A DNA stretch of 32,871 nucleotides. Source: a virus. Shown piece by piece: positions 1-8,186 of the stretch. How positions within the stretch are numbered: position 1 is the first letter of the stretch; each line of letters opens with the position of its first letter. The stretch lies in IMG/VR virus record IMGVR_UViG_3300042343_000477, positions 1-32,871 of that record. One strand, given 5' to 3'. The notes below the pieces were generated by a model, which ran no database searches, was not told the origin of the DNA, and saw only the letters and a program-made list of their open reading frames with translations. Both the position numbers and the translations under genes were made by a program.

Positions 1-157
1 AAACAAATTTGCTTTTACTGTCTGTCATAAGTTATAATTTCAATATCAGGATTATAAGTAGTTACCGAAAGTTCATTGAATCCGTACAAAATCTTGCCAC
101 GTTCTAAAAGTAGTTCAGTTGCGCTCGGCTCAGGATTACTTTCAAATCTTGTATAAA
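1..157. repeat. Left copy of imperfect terminal repeat
   Basis: These 157 bases recur at 32715-32871. I count ten substitutions (left positions 36, 51, 52, 54, 75, 78, 93, 96, 105 and 112) and no indel. Eight fall at third codon positions of the gene ending here. The two at second positions change one Asn to Ser and one Leu to Gln. This is the pattern of real strain divergence under purifying selection, not of random sequencing error. The simplest reading is a circular or permuted phage genome of about 32,714 bp whose assembly ends came from two related variants. Confidence 0.9.
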
Positions 158-434
158 TATAGTATTCGTAGTTTCCAGTATCTTTCAAAAATACTTTGCC
201 TGCTTGTAAGTCTTCATCTACTGAATTTGCAACTAATTCAACATTAAAATTGTCTATTCTTGGGTAATAAATTCTAAGGTTCTCTACCCATACCCATTTA
301 GTCTGCTTAGTTACTTGCGAATAAATACCGAAATACCCATTAAACAGCTTATCCCAATTGCCTAAATTTGGCATTGTTATGTTTTCGCTCGCTGTTGCAA
401 ATACTTCGTTAAGTCCTAATTCTAAATGAATCAT
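15..434 (-). CDS. Virion-associated protein of unknown function, directly upstream of portal across the join
   Basis: A 139-residue protein that I do not recognise with certainty. It has no signal peptide or membrane segment and is rich in aromatic residues and beta-prone stretches, with a Tyr-rich segment around residues 86-96. Its stop lies 14 bases inside the portal gene when the genome is closed through the terminal repeat, so the two are translationally coupled. Its position between the putative tube gene and the portal suggests a small virion component such as a neck or decoration protein; that is inferred from context only. The start at 434 follows an AT-rich leader containing AATATATA. 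A second, slightly divergent 3' part of the gene lies at 32729-32871. Confidence 0.7.
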   Translation of the reverse strand: MIHLELGLNEVFATASENITMPNLGNWDKLFNGYFGIYSQVTKQTKWVWVENLRIYYPRIDNFNVELVANSVDEDLQAGKVFLKDTGNYEYYIYTRFESNPEPSATELLLERGKILYGFNELSVTTYNPDIEIITYDRQ

Positions 435-470
435 ATATCTATATATTAAAATTGCAAAAAGTTATAAAAT

Positions 471-497
471 AGAAAAGGCTACCATTTCTGATAGCCC
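471..497 (-). terminator. Rho-independent terminator candidate
   Basis: On the minus strand GGCTATC (496-490) pairs with GGTAGCC (483-477) around a 6-base loop, giving a 7-bp stem with one G-T wobble. TTTTCTATTTT follows directly. It lies between the putative tube gene and the next small gene, so it would end or weaken the capsid/tube transcript before the portal operon. Confidence 0.65.
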
Positions 498-537
498 AAT
501 CTAACTATGAAAAAACCCTACTTGAAGCTACAAAATA

Positions 538-1047
538 TTATCCTTCAATATTAAAACAACCCTGAGCAACTACTTGCGCTGGCTGTGCTTCCATACCAGT
601 CAAAGTTAATTGAACTCCGTTGAAATCACCCATTGCAGCTCCACTTGTATGTGAACCTGCACTAACTTCTAAGCCATTCACTTCTCCAAGTAACCAAAAA
701 GTTCCATCTTTCTTCTCAATGATAGTTAATAATCTTGCTTGAGCTAAAGTGTACCATTTATTTCTCTGAGCTTGGCTCATTTTAGCAAAGTTTGCCACTA
801 CTGTTTGAGTGTAGAAAACTGTTCCGTTTGCTGGTGTTGAAGTAATTTCTTCTGTGAATGAGTCAGCCGCTTGCGGCATTAACTCATACTTGTAGAAACT
901 AATACTTGCAATCTCAGAAATCCCACCACTTACTGAACTTGTGATAATTGCATTTATTGGGGTATTATCTGCAAAATAAATATTTTTTAAACCTCCTACT
1001 GCATCTTTGCAATCTAAGGTATATCCTGCTGTTACTGCACACGCCAT
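538..1047 (-). CDS. Putative major tail tube protein
   Basis: A 169-residue beta-rich protein beginning MACAVTAGYTLDCKDAVGG. This short Cys-containing N-terminus is familiar from structural proteins of Bacteroidota siphophages. The C-terminal part contains MGDFNGVQLTLTGMEAQPA, which resembles the final beta strands of tail-tube-like proteins. It sits directly after the major capsid gene and has the best Shine-Dalgarno site in the window (AAGGAG, 9 nt before ATG), consistent with high expression. Terminator-like hairpins lie on both sides, so it may be made from its own abundant transcript. A head-decoration role is the main alternative. Confidence 0.6.
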   Translation of the reverse strand: MACAVTAGYTLDCKDAVGGLKNIYFADNTPINAIITSSVSGGISEIASISFYKYELMPQAADSFTEEITSTPANGTVFYTQTVVANFAKMSQAQRNKWYTLAQARLLTIIEKKDGTFWLLGEVNGLEVSAGSHTSGAAMGDFNGVQLTLTGMEAQPAQVVAQGCFNIEG

Positions 1048-1056
1048 TTTTTTATT

Positions 1057-1062
1057 CTCCTT
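1057..1062 (-). promoter_or_regulatory. Canonical Shine-Dalgarno site AAGGAG
   Basis: AAGGAG lies 9 bases before the ATG at 1047. Most other genes here have A/T-rich leaders without such a site, as is usual in Bacteroidota. Its presence suggests that the 169-residue structural protein needs strong initiation. Confidence 0.6.
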
Positions 1063-1072
1063 ATATTTTTAT

Positions 1073-1106
1073 AAAAAAGGGGATAAGGCTTGAACTTTCA
1101 AACCCC
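1073..1106 (-). terminator. Terminator-like hairpin between capsid and tube genes
   Basis: On the minus strand GGGG (1106-1103) can pair with CCCC (1082-1079), with an inner TTGA/TCAA pairing in the loop, followed by TTTTTT (1078-1073). The stem is short and interrupted. It may attenuate rather than stop the capsid transcript. Confidence 0.4.
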
Positions 1107-1126
1107 ACCCCCTCTTAAGTTATTAA

Positions 1127-2083
1127 TTAAGCACCTACGAAATAAACAATCTCAGCAGGGAATGCGATTTGAACACCAGCTTTGAACTCAACTACATAGC
1201 GAACTTCCATTGCTTCTTGAGCCCAGAACAATTCAAACTTAGACTCTTCGCCTAATACGTCACAACCAAAGAACATGTTACTTGTTCTTAAAGCATAGAT
1301 TCTGCCAGTACCGTTCAATCCGTTTACACCTACTACCTTAATGTTAGTACCCGGCATAGTGATTTCAAAGTTTGCGCTTGAACCATCTGTGTTATAGTGG
1401 AACAAATTAGCATTAGTTAAAGCTAATTGGTAAGTTCTGAAAGTGTCAATACCGCAGAAAATAACTGTATCAGCTTTGTCAACTAAAGCAGCAGGAATAG
1501 CTCTGAAAACACCTTGCAAAATGTTAATCACGTTTGAAGTTGTAATGCCTCCAGTTGCTGAGTAAGGCGCACCAGTCATGTAAGCTGAACTGTTAGCAGC
1601 AATAGCACTTCCTGAAACTGAAGTTACCAATTTAATCATACCATCAAATTGAGCTAAGCTATTGTCACCTGAAGTGGTGTCACCTTGCCAGAAAGCTCTT
1701 TCTAAGTTTTGTGCAATTAAACCAGCTTTTAAATCTGTGTACTGTTGTTCAAATGGAATAGTTTTAGGATTAGAACCATTAGGTAAAGCTAATTGCAACC
1801 AAGTTGTTTCTAATGTTTTAGGACATAAAGATTCGTGAACTCTGATTGGAGAAACAGACATAGTTCTTTTTGTGAAAGTTGTAGTGCCTGAAGCTAAGAA
1901 ACCGCAAGAAGTACCTGATTGGAATACAGCGTCAGTATCCAACAAGTTAACTTGCATAGAAGATTTTACATTTGGCATTTTTGTCGCCAATGAAATTGAT
2001 TTTGCAGAGAATAAAGACTTAGTCAATAATTCTCTTTCGTTGGCTTTTACATAGCCTGTAATTGTACCTACCGAGAATGCCAT
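1127..2083 (-). CDS. Major capsid protein
   Basis: A 318-residue protein with no membrane segment. Its length and alternating short strands and helices fit an HK97-fold capsid subunit, and it lies directly after the prohead protease/scaffold gene, the usual place of the capsid gene. Features include a long segment rich in Ser, Thr, Gly and Ala (about 148-185), a conserved-looking PFEQQYTDLKAGLIAQNLER stretch near residues 108-127, and a C-terminal EVRYVVEFKAGVQIAFPAEI typical of capsid C-termini. The ATG at 2083 follows an A/T-only leader. The assignment rests on position, size and overall character, because no single diagnostic motif exists for this fold. Confidence 0.8.
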   Translation of the reverse strand: MAFSVGTITGYVKANERELLTKSLFSAKSISLATKMPNVKSSMQVNLLDTDAVFQSGTSCGFLASGTTTFTKRTMSVSPIRVHESLCPKTLETTWLQLALPNGSNPKTIPFEQQYTDLKAGLIAQNLERAFWQGDTTSGDNSLAQFDGMIKLVTSVSGSAIAANSSAYMTGAPYSATGGITTSNVINILQGVFRAIPAALVDKADTVIFCGIDTFRTYQLALTNANLFHYNTDGSSANFEITMPGTNIKVVGVNGLNGTGRIYALRTSNMFFGCDVLGEESKFELFWAQEAMEVRYVVEFKAGVQIAFPAEIVYFVGA

Positions 2084-2086
2084 TTT

Positions 2087-2674
2087 TTATTTATTTAATA
2101 TGTTTAAAATTTCGTTTAATTTATTGTATTGGTTGTCTTTTTCAGCTTTGAAATTAACATTGATTGCTTTAGTTTCAATAACCTCTGAAGGTGCATCTGC
2201 TAACTTTTCTACGATTTCAACTAACTTAGAAAAAGCCTCTTTTTGTGAGTTCATTTTCTCTTCAGTAGTTCCCATCTTTTCAGCAATCTTAGCTTCTAAT
2301 GCTGCAACCATTTCTTCCATTTTAGCAACCTTAGCTTCCATAGCCGAAAGCATTTCTTCAACTTTAGTTTCTGCTGCCTCAATCTCTATTTCAATTGGTG
2401 CTTCAGGAGTTTCAGCTGGTGCTTCAGGTAAAACTAATGCAGTTACTTTTCCGTTTTCAACTGTGATTTTTCTACCATCTTGTAACTCGTGTTCGCCATC
2501 TGGTGCAGGAACTTCTCCTGATTCACTAACTACTACTACACTTGTTCCCTCAGCTAATGGACCTTCCCACTTAATGATGGTAATTCCATCTGCTAACTTT
2601 GCCTCTTCAAAAGACATTGTATCTTCTGAGAAGATTTCTTTTAACTTTGTCAAAAGTTCTTTTACGTCGCTCAT
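2087..2674 (-). CDS. Candidate nested scaffold protein from an internal start
   Basis: The in-frame ATG at 2674 (MSDVKELL) would yield the 195-residue C-terminal part of the protease ORF: an acidic region followed by a coiled coil, as expected of a scaffold. The bases just before it, AAAATATATA then an AATAAT spacer, match the leaders of separate genes in this genome (starts at 434, 10722 and 29793), although here they are inside codons. In lambda the scaffold Nu3 is similarly nested in the protease gene C. This is inference from leader similarity and the family precedent. Confidence 0.4.
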   Translation of the reverse strand: MSDVKELLTKLKEIFSEDTMSFEEAKLADGITIIKWEGPLAEGTSVVVVSESGEVPAPDGEHELQDGRKITVENGKVTALVLPEAPAETPEAPIEIEIEAAETKVEEMLSAMEAKVAKMEEMVAALEAKIAEKMGTTEEKMNSQKEAFSKLVEIVEKLADAPSEVIETKAINVNFKAEKDNQYNKLNEILNILNK

Positions 2675-3700
2675 ATTATTTGTATATATATTTTGTTTGT
2701 TCAATTTTAATTTATCAACAAGGGCAATAGCTTGTTCTACATTACTAACTAATTCAACTTTTCTATCTGTGAATAATCCCTCAACTGAAAAGCCTTTGAA
2801 CTTTCCTGACTTGATATAGTCATTCCATATCTCCTCGTTATCTACCTTGCATGAAATAAACCAACTGCCATCGGGTAAATCTTCAAAGCCTTCTGGTGCT
2901 TTAATACCTCGCATTGAATCAATAATAAAAGACTCAATCAAGTAAACCCCATCAGCTAACATGTTCTTCTTATGCTGCAGATTGAAGTTGCTGTTGTATT
3001 GGTTTTTAAAATAACGCTCAACTATTTTTTGAATCGTACTCTTAGTAAAAACTACGTTGTATTCCTCGCCATCTTTTCCCCTTCTGTATATTGGCTGGTC
3101 TGGAATCATAGCTGGTCCTGATATTATTTGCTTGTCGGTAGTCTTAAAACTAAAGCCTTTCTTTTCCCACTTTGAATAACAAACCGCAGCGGCCTGCTCT
3201 TGACTCATGCCTCCATCAACTTCAATTCCAATGCACCTACTTACAAACTCGTTTTCTGATTCTCCAGCTTTTGGCTCAACTACAAAGTCAATCTGTTTAA
3301 GTTTTCTACTTGCCCACTCTACACCTTCATCGCCTCCCCAAGCTAACCACATTAAAGCTCCGCAGTCTTCTTTTGGATCACCTTTAGAGTTTTCTCTGTG
3401 ACGTTCAAAGCCTGACATTCTCGCAATGGTTTCTCTACTGATATTTTCTCCATTCGCTAATTGGTTCGCTCTTGTCCATCCAACTGGTGTTCCGCAATCT
3501 AACTTATATTCATCCCTAAGTTCTAATGCTCTTTTTGCGTTTTCACTTGCTGCTTTTGGATAGTCCCTGTAAGTTTCAAATTCACTTTTAAAAGCTACCC
3601 AGTCGTATTCAATTGCAGGTGAATCTACCAAAGCAATAAAATCAACTCCAGTTTCTTCGTCTTCGTTTATAAGTAGTTCGTATAAAGGTAATTTAGCCAT
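2087..3700 (-). CDS. XkdF-like prohead protease with embedded modules and C-terminal scaffold
   Basis: A 537-residue mosaic. Residues 1-40 and about 185-320 look like an XkdF-type prohead serine protease: ISGPAMIPDQPIYR, a likely catalytic His in LQHKKN (H243) and a Ser in FKGFSVEGLF (S305). Two modules interrupt it. One (about 45-136, with DCGTPVGWTRANQLANGE and CGALMWLAWGG) recurs in phage head proteins. The other (about 150-180) contains RCIGIE and AAVCYSKWE. After residue 340 come an acidic linker and a coiled coil (about 440-500) that look like a scaffold. The protein would form the capsid core and then process it. The ATG at 3700 follows an AAATAT leader. A candidate internal start at 2674 could release the scaffold alone. 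Confidence 0.78.
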   Translation of the reverse strand: MAKLPLYELLINEDEETGVDFIALVDSPAIEYDWVAFKSEFETYRDYPKAASENAKRALELRDEYKLDCGTPVGWTRANQLANGENISRETIARMSGFERHRENSKGDPKEDCGALMWLAWGGDEGVEWASRKLKQIDFVVEPKAGESENEFVSRCIGIEVDGGMSQEQAAAVCYSKWEKKGFSFKTTDKQIISGPAMIPDQPIYRRGKDGEEYNVVFTKSTIQKIVERYFKNQYNSNFNLQHKKNMLADGVYLIESFIIDSMRGIKAPEGFEDLPDGSWFISCKVDNEEIWNDYIKSGKFKGFSVEGLFTDRKVELVSNVEQAIALVDKLKLNKQNIYTNNMSDVKELLTKLKEIFSEDTMSFEEAKLADGITIIKWEGPLAEGTSVVVVSESGEVPAPDGEHELQDGRKITVENGKVTALVLPEAPAETPEAPIEIEIEAAETKVEEMLSAMEAKVAKMEEMVAALEAKIAEKMGTTEEKMNSQKEAFSKLVEIVEKLADAPSEVIETKAINVNFKAEKDNQYNKLNEILNILNK

Positions 3701-3729
3701 ATATTTAGATAGTTTATTTTAGTTTAATT

Positions 3730-5463
3730 TTAACCTATAACCGCTTTAGCTTTGATAGCGTCTACTTTCTTTTGAGTATTAGTTATGTCGGTTTCAGTAA
3801 CATATACTTTAGTTGCTCCAGTATTGTTTACGTCTAAAGGTGTTGAGTTGTCTATACGTGTAAATGAACTTGAAGGACGTGTCATTGGTGGAGCTGAAGG
3901 AACTGAACCTCCAGAACCTCCACCCGGTACCTGAACAGATAGAATCTTTTGTACATTTGCTATACCCGTTGCAACTGCTACTGCTGCTGCTAATGCCGCT
4001 CTAAATGGTGATGTCGGATCACCCGGTGTTAATTGTGAAGTATAAGCTTTCTGTGCTGATAAGTAAGTATCAATTGTCGCTGCTGCTACTGCTAAGGCTT
4101 TTCCCTCTGCTGTGCTTTCTCCTAATAAACTTGACAAAGATTTTAAGGCAGAGGAACTTAATTCAAAATTTTTAATTCTTGATTCTGTTAGCGCATCGTC
4201 AATTTTCTTTTGGGCATCTGCTGTATCTTTTGCAATACTTACTTTTTTCTGAGCTAATTGATACTCTAAATCAACTGTACTTTGACCGTACATTTTAGCG
4301 TTTTCAAGTTGCTGATTTAGTCTTTTTAAATCTAATTCGTCCTGCTCTTTTTTTAGTTGCTCAGTTGTTAAATTCTGATTTAAAAGTTTAGTTGATTCTT
4401 GCTTATAATAGTCCTCAGTTATTTTTGAAGTCTTATCAAATCCAGTTTTAACAGCATCTTCTCTTTCCTTTTGTGCCTTATCAAAGTCATCAAGTTGTTT
4501 TTGTTGACGTTCTAAACTCTTTTTCTGTTCTTCTTCAACTCTTTTTTGTCTTGCCTCCTGAGCTGATTTGTATTTCTGGTCTTGTGCATCTTTTACGTTT
4601 TGGATTCTTTCGTATTTCTGCTCATAGGTGCTTACTGTGCTTACTCTTTTCCCGTAATTCTCCTGAAGTGCAATTAAAGCTTTGTCTAAATCTTCATTAC
4701 CAGTATTCAACTCAGCAACTGAACGCCCCCTAACTATTTCAAGTATTTGCCTATTTGTGCCACCATATCCTTTGACCTTTAGTTTTAGTATTTCTGTTTC
4801 TTTCTGTTGGTTCTTTTGTAGGTCATCAATCTGCTGTTTTTGAAGTTTTATAGTTTCATTGATAATAGCATTTGATTCTTTTTCACTAATATTTTTGTTC
4901 TTTAGCTTTTTTAAGTTTACATCAATTGCTCTTTCTTGCTGTGCCTGAGTTAGATTTAAAGCTGATAAAGAATCTTCAAAATCTCTTGTGGCTCTTTCGG
5001 CCTCTTGCATTGCTAAAGCCTGCTCCTTTATCTTTTCAGTACTAAATCCAGTTCCTTGAATAAAGCTAATTACTTGGTTCTGTAATCCTGAAAAAGCCCC
5101 AGTAAGTAAAGCAATTTTATCAGATAGAAAATCAACTATCGGGCTGAACTTAGAAAATATAGCCACTAATGAACCAACTACAACCGCAACCGCTGCTAAT
5201 ACCATTCCTACTGGAGAAGCAATAATAGCTTTGAAAGAATTAAGCATCCCTTTGAAACCATCAACAGCCGAACCAATAGGACCGGGCATTCTCCCCACCG
5301 CATCGGTAGCTTTGTCTAATTTCTTCTCGGTTTCTTTAGCTTCCTTTTGGGTTTCCTTTAGATTGTCGTTGAGTTTATCCGTTGACTTACTGACTTCTTC
5401 AATCTTTGCCGCACTGTCACCAGTTACAACTTTGGTTTCTATTACTACTTCATTTTTAGCCAT
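3730..5463 (-). CDS. Tape measure protein
   Basis: A 577-residue protein with an N-terminal charged coiled coil (about 20-52), a hydrophobic segment (about 78-104, IIASPVGMVLAAVAVVVGSL) and very long Lys/Glu/Gln-rich helices (about 145-430). A Gly/Ser/Pro-rich stretch follows near 515-530. This layout is that of tape measure proteins, which set tail length and often insert into the host membrane during DNA entry. At 577 residues it predicts a fairly short tail, if the usual 1.5 angstrom per residue applies. Its start overlaps the preceding 42-residue gene by 8 bases. The gene order is odd because it follows the tail-tip gene instead of preceding it. Confidence 0.82.
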   Translation of the reverse strand: MAKNEVVIETKVVTGDSAAKIEEVSKSTDKLNDNLKETQKEAKETEKKLDKATDAVGRMPGPIGSAVDGFKGMLNSFKAIIASPVGMVLAAVAVVVGSLVAIFSKFSPIVDFLSDKIALLTGAFSGLQNQVISFIQGTGFSTEKIKEQALAMQEAERATRDFEDSLSALNLTQAQQERAIDVNLKKLKNKNISEKESNAIINETIKLQKQQIDDLQKNQQKETEILKLKVKGYGGTNRQILEIVRGRSVAELNTGNEDLDKALIALQENYGKRVSTVSTYEQKYERIQNVKDAQDQKYKSAQEARQKRVEEEQKKSLERQQKQLDDFDKAQKEREDAVKTGFDKTSKITEDYYKQESTKLLNQNLTTEQLKKEQDELDLKRLNQQLENAKMYGQSTVDLEYQLAQKKVSIAKDTADAQKKIDDALTESRIKNFELSSSALKSLSSLLGESTAEGKALAVAAATIDTYLSAQKAYTSQLTPGDPTSPFRAALAAAVAVATGIANVQKILSVQVPGGGSGGSVPSAPPMTRPSSSFTRIDNSTPLDVNNTGATKVYVTETDITNTQKKVDAIKAKAVIG

Positions 5464-5584
5464 TCAGTACCTCGTTTTCTGTTTTTATGATTATACTTAA
5501 TATAGTGGAATCAGCCGAATCAATTAATTTAACTAATTCAGTCAACTCGCATTTTTCAATAAGCTCTTTGAATTTATCCAGCAT
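5456..5584 (-). CDS. Small conserved-position protein between tail-tip and tape measure genes
   Basis: A 42-residue ORF beginning MLDKFKELIEKCELTELVKL. It starts 11 bases inside the end of the 870-residue tail gene and ends in an ATGGCTAA overlap with the tape measure start. Filling the gap exactly, with coupling on both sides, argues that it is real. It is predicted to be mostly helical and has no membrane segment. A tail-assembly accessory role is only a guess from position. Confidence 0.5.
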   Translation of the reverse strand: MLDKFKELIEKCELTELVKLIDSADSTILSIIIKTENEVLNG

Positions 5585-8186
5585 TTGTGTTATTGTTAAA
5601 TAGTACTGTCCATACCCCGTTGTAAGGAACGAACCAAGCGGTGTGTTTTGCTTTTAATGTAAAACTTGATGCTCCACCAATTGTCTGACCAGCTATCGGA
5701 TAAATATGTAAGTTACCTCCAGCTTGGTTATGAAGAATTATAAAAGGATAGCCAGTTTTAGGTTTCTGAATTGTCGCATCAGGTAAGTAAGTTCTGCTTG
5801 ATCCATCCACTAACCAAATCTTTTGACTGTAATCAGTAAAGACAAAAGTATCATTTGTGAATACTATGTCTGTGTAAGTCTTTTCCCTATCCTCTAAGAA
5901 TCCGCTATTACTTGTTTTGTCTAAATTAGGTAGTAAAATTTCATCTAAGTTTGGCTGCTCAGGTTCAAATGTCGCATAACCTCCATTAGTTGTAGTGTTT
6001 TCTGCTATGAAATCAGGCGCAACCTTTAATTTAAGGAACTCTATTTTAACTGGCTCATTTGAGTTTAGGTCATACTCTACCTGATGCAGTCTGTAGTATT
6101 GTTGGTCTATTCGGTAATAATTCCTGAATGATAAGTTAGCCAATTGATTAGGGCTTAAATGAAAGTACCCACTAACTAATTTTGAATCTTTGTCCGTAAT
6201 TTCGGTAATAGTTTTTAACCAATACGAATTATAAAGGTTGGCCGTAGTTATTGCAGGAGTACTTCCATAAAAGTAAGCCTTTGCAGTTGTGCATTCTAAA
6301 CTAAAAGTCGGTGCTGTTATTGAATCAAGCATTCCAGCGTAAGGATACTCAGTATAGTTTTGAATTGCGGTTCCGTTATAGTTTAAATTCCATCCCTGAG
6401 AAGTAGCTACCAATCCACCATATTGAAGGATTCTAATATTGTAAACTGGCAAATTATCTGAACCAGTCGCAGGGTCTTGAGGTCTTATCTTTGGAATTAT
6501 TCTATCGTTAGTAGTCGCATCAGCTGAAGGTGTTGGACTGAATCCGATTTCAACTAACTTAGTGTCCCTTATAAAGTCGTTATTAATATTGAACTTCTGT
6601 TTGCTGAATGGCTCTCTGTACACCATCTCATATCTTTGATTAAACTCGTCCGAATCTGTTTTATAAGACATCTCAAAAACTCTGAAGTCAAGTAAACCCA
6701 TAGGTTTAATTTCAAGCTCTTGAGATACGTCTAAATACTCGGTTAAGTCAACTAAGGTATCTGTGTAGAATTCATCTCTAGGCTCAATGATTAACTTTTT
6801 CTTGTCTATCTGGTCAACTTCTACATATAGATTGAACATCTTAATTAGATACTGAAGGAACTCCGTTTGTTTAGTCTTTTCGGGTAAGGCTGATACGATG
6901 TCAATAGTCTGTCCTTCTTGGTAGTTTGCATCAGGGTTTGAATATAATTCAAAACCGCTTTTAAAAGTTATAGTTGTATTTGTCGCATTACCACTTGAAG
7001 ATAAAGCGTTATAATACATAGTTAAATAGACAATATCCCCAGCTTGAATATCTACTAAATTACTTTCTAATTTAATCTGATATGTATTTGTTGGGCTTAC
7101 TATTTTGTAAGTTGCTGAAATGTTTAATAAACTTGTACCCCTTTTTCTAATTACTTGAATTGAAACACCCATATTCCCTCCAGTTCCAGTTGCTTCAATT
7201 TCTCCCTCAAAGGCAAAACGATAATTACCATTTAACCCAGCAGGGCAAGTCCACTCATGATTAGTTGTACTTACTCCTGAAGGGTTTGTATCATTGCCAT
7301 TAACATTAAACCCAATTTTAAATACTTGTGAATTGTATTGAGTAGAACTTGTATAACTTAATGCGCTTGCATTTGTCATTAAGAAAGTCCTATCTTCAAC
7401 TTCAGCTCCAGTCATTCTAAACTCACCACCGCAGAAAGGAATAATTAAATTCTTAAATCTTTGAGAGTTGAAAAAGTTTGATTCATAACGATAACCTGCA
7501 CCTAAAAAAATAGAATCAACTACTTGTTTTGCATAGACTGCTGGATACATTGTCCCAAAGTTGTAGTCATTCTCAGCCAAAGTTACTGAGTTGCCTCTGT
7601 CAATTAGTGGGTAAACATAACCAGCTCCGTTAGGTTGCGCACTTGCATTGAAGTTTACATAGGTTGTCCCGTTCTTTATTATTGAAGTTTCCCAACTGTT
7701 TTGAACATTAGTCTTATTCCAAACGTGGTTATAGTCCGATAAGTCAAGTTCTTGTAAGCTCAACTCTCCTAAGTCTTGAAATAGGTTTGCGAACTTTCCT
7801 ATTATTACACATTCGTACTCAATAGCTCCATCAACATTCTTAATACTTGCTAACTGAATGTACCCAGTCAATTGAGGAATACCCTTTCTGTATAGAATCG
7901 CATCTGCTTTTAAGTTCGGGTTAAAGTCAGGGTTAAAGTTTAGAGTAGAAGTGTTTATTGTGGCTCTGTCAAGATTGAAGATAGCCGAGAAAATAGAATG
8001 ATTGTTAGCGGTACCGGGTATTGTTAAACTCTTAGTATAGTCGCTCTGCCTTTTGTCGGGTTCTCTAATATCAACTATTGATTTATTGATAGGCATAGGA
8101 ACACTATCGTAAAGGTCAACATTCCAAGTATTACTAACAATACCTGAAGCGTTGTAAGCTATTATTTTTAATTCGGTCTGGTTCAT
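5574..8186 (-). CDS. Large tail-tip / baseplate hub protein with C-terminal adhesin-like domain
   Basis: An 870-residue protein. Its N-terminus carries PINKSIVDIREPDKRQSDYT, a motif I associate with large tail proteins of Bacteroidota siphophages. The middle is beta-rich and contains repeated aromatic and Asn-rich segments. The final roughly 95 residues (from about 775) form a separate beta domain with a TGYPFIILHNQAGGNLHIYP-type pattern, as found at the tips of phage fibres where it may bind a host receptor. It is the longest gene in the genome, which fits a central tail-tip hub or tail-associated protein. It overlaps the upstream 404-residue gene by ATGA. Confidence 0.65.
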   Translation of the reverse strand: MNQTELKIIAYNASGIVSNTWNVDLYDSVPMPINKSIVDIREPDKRQSDYTKSLTIPGTANNHSIFSAIFNLDRATINTSTLNFNPDFNPNLKADAILYRKGIPQLTGYIQLASIKNVDGAIEYECVIIGKFANLFQDLGELSLQELDLSDYNHVWNKTNVQNSWETSIIKNGTTYVNFNASAQPNGAGYVYPLIDRGNSVTLAENDYNFGTMYPAVYAKQVVDSIFLGAGYRYESNFFNSQRFKNLIIPFCGGEFRMTGAEVEDRTFLMTNASALSYTSSTQYNSQVFKIGFNVNGNDTNPSGVSTTNHEWTCPAGLNGNYRFAFEGEIEATGTGGNMGVSIQVIRKRGTSLLNISATYKIVSPTNTYQIKLESNLVDIQAGDIVYLTMYYNALSSSGNATNTTITFKSGFELYSNPDANYQEGQTIDIVSALPEKTKQTEFLQYLIKMFNLYVEVDQIDKKKLIIEPRDEFYTDTLVDLTEYLDVSQELEIKPMGLLDFRVFEMSYKTDSDEFNQRYEMVYREPFSKQKFNINNDFIRDTKLVEIGFSPTPSADATTNDRIIPKIRPQDPATGSDNLPVYNIRILQYGGLVATSQGWNLNYNGTAIQNYTEYPYAGMLDSITAPTFSLECTTAKAYFYGSTPAITTANLYNSYWLKTITEITDKDSKLVSGYFHLSPNQLANLSFRNYYRIDQQYYRLHQVEYDLNSNEPVKIEFLKLKVAPDFIAENTTTNGGYATFEPEQPNLDEILLPNLDKTSNSGFLEDREKTYTDIVFTNDTFVFTDYSQKIWLVDGSSRTYLPDATIQKPKTGYPFIILHNQAGGNLHIYPIAGQTIGGASSFTLKAKHTAWFVPYNGVWTVLFNNNTNAG

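Noticed and set aside
1872-2054. Plus-strand frame in the capsid gene
   Set aside because: Antisense to a well-supported capsid gene, short, no motif.
2100-2819. Long plus-strand frame of 239 codons
   Set aside because: It is antisense to the protease/scaffold coiled coil; its Ser-rich content is the mirror of Glu/Ala/Lys codons. No start context or family.
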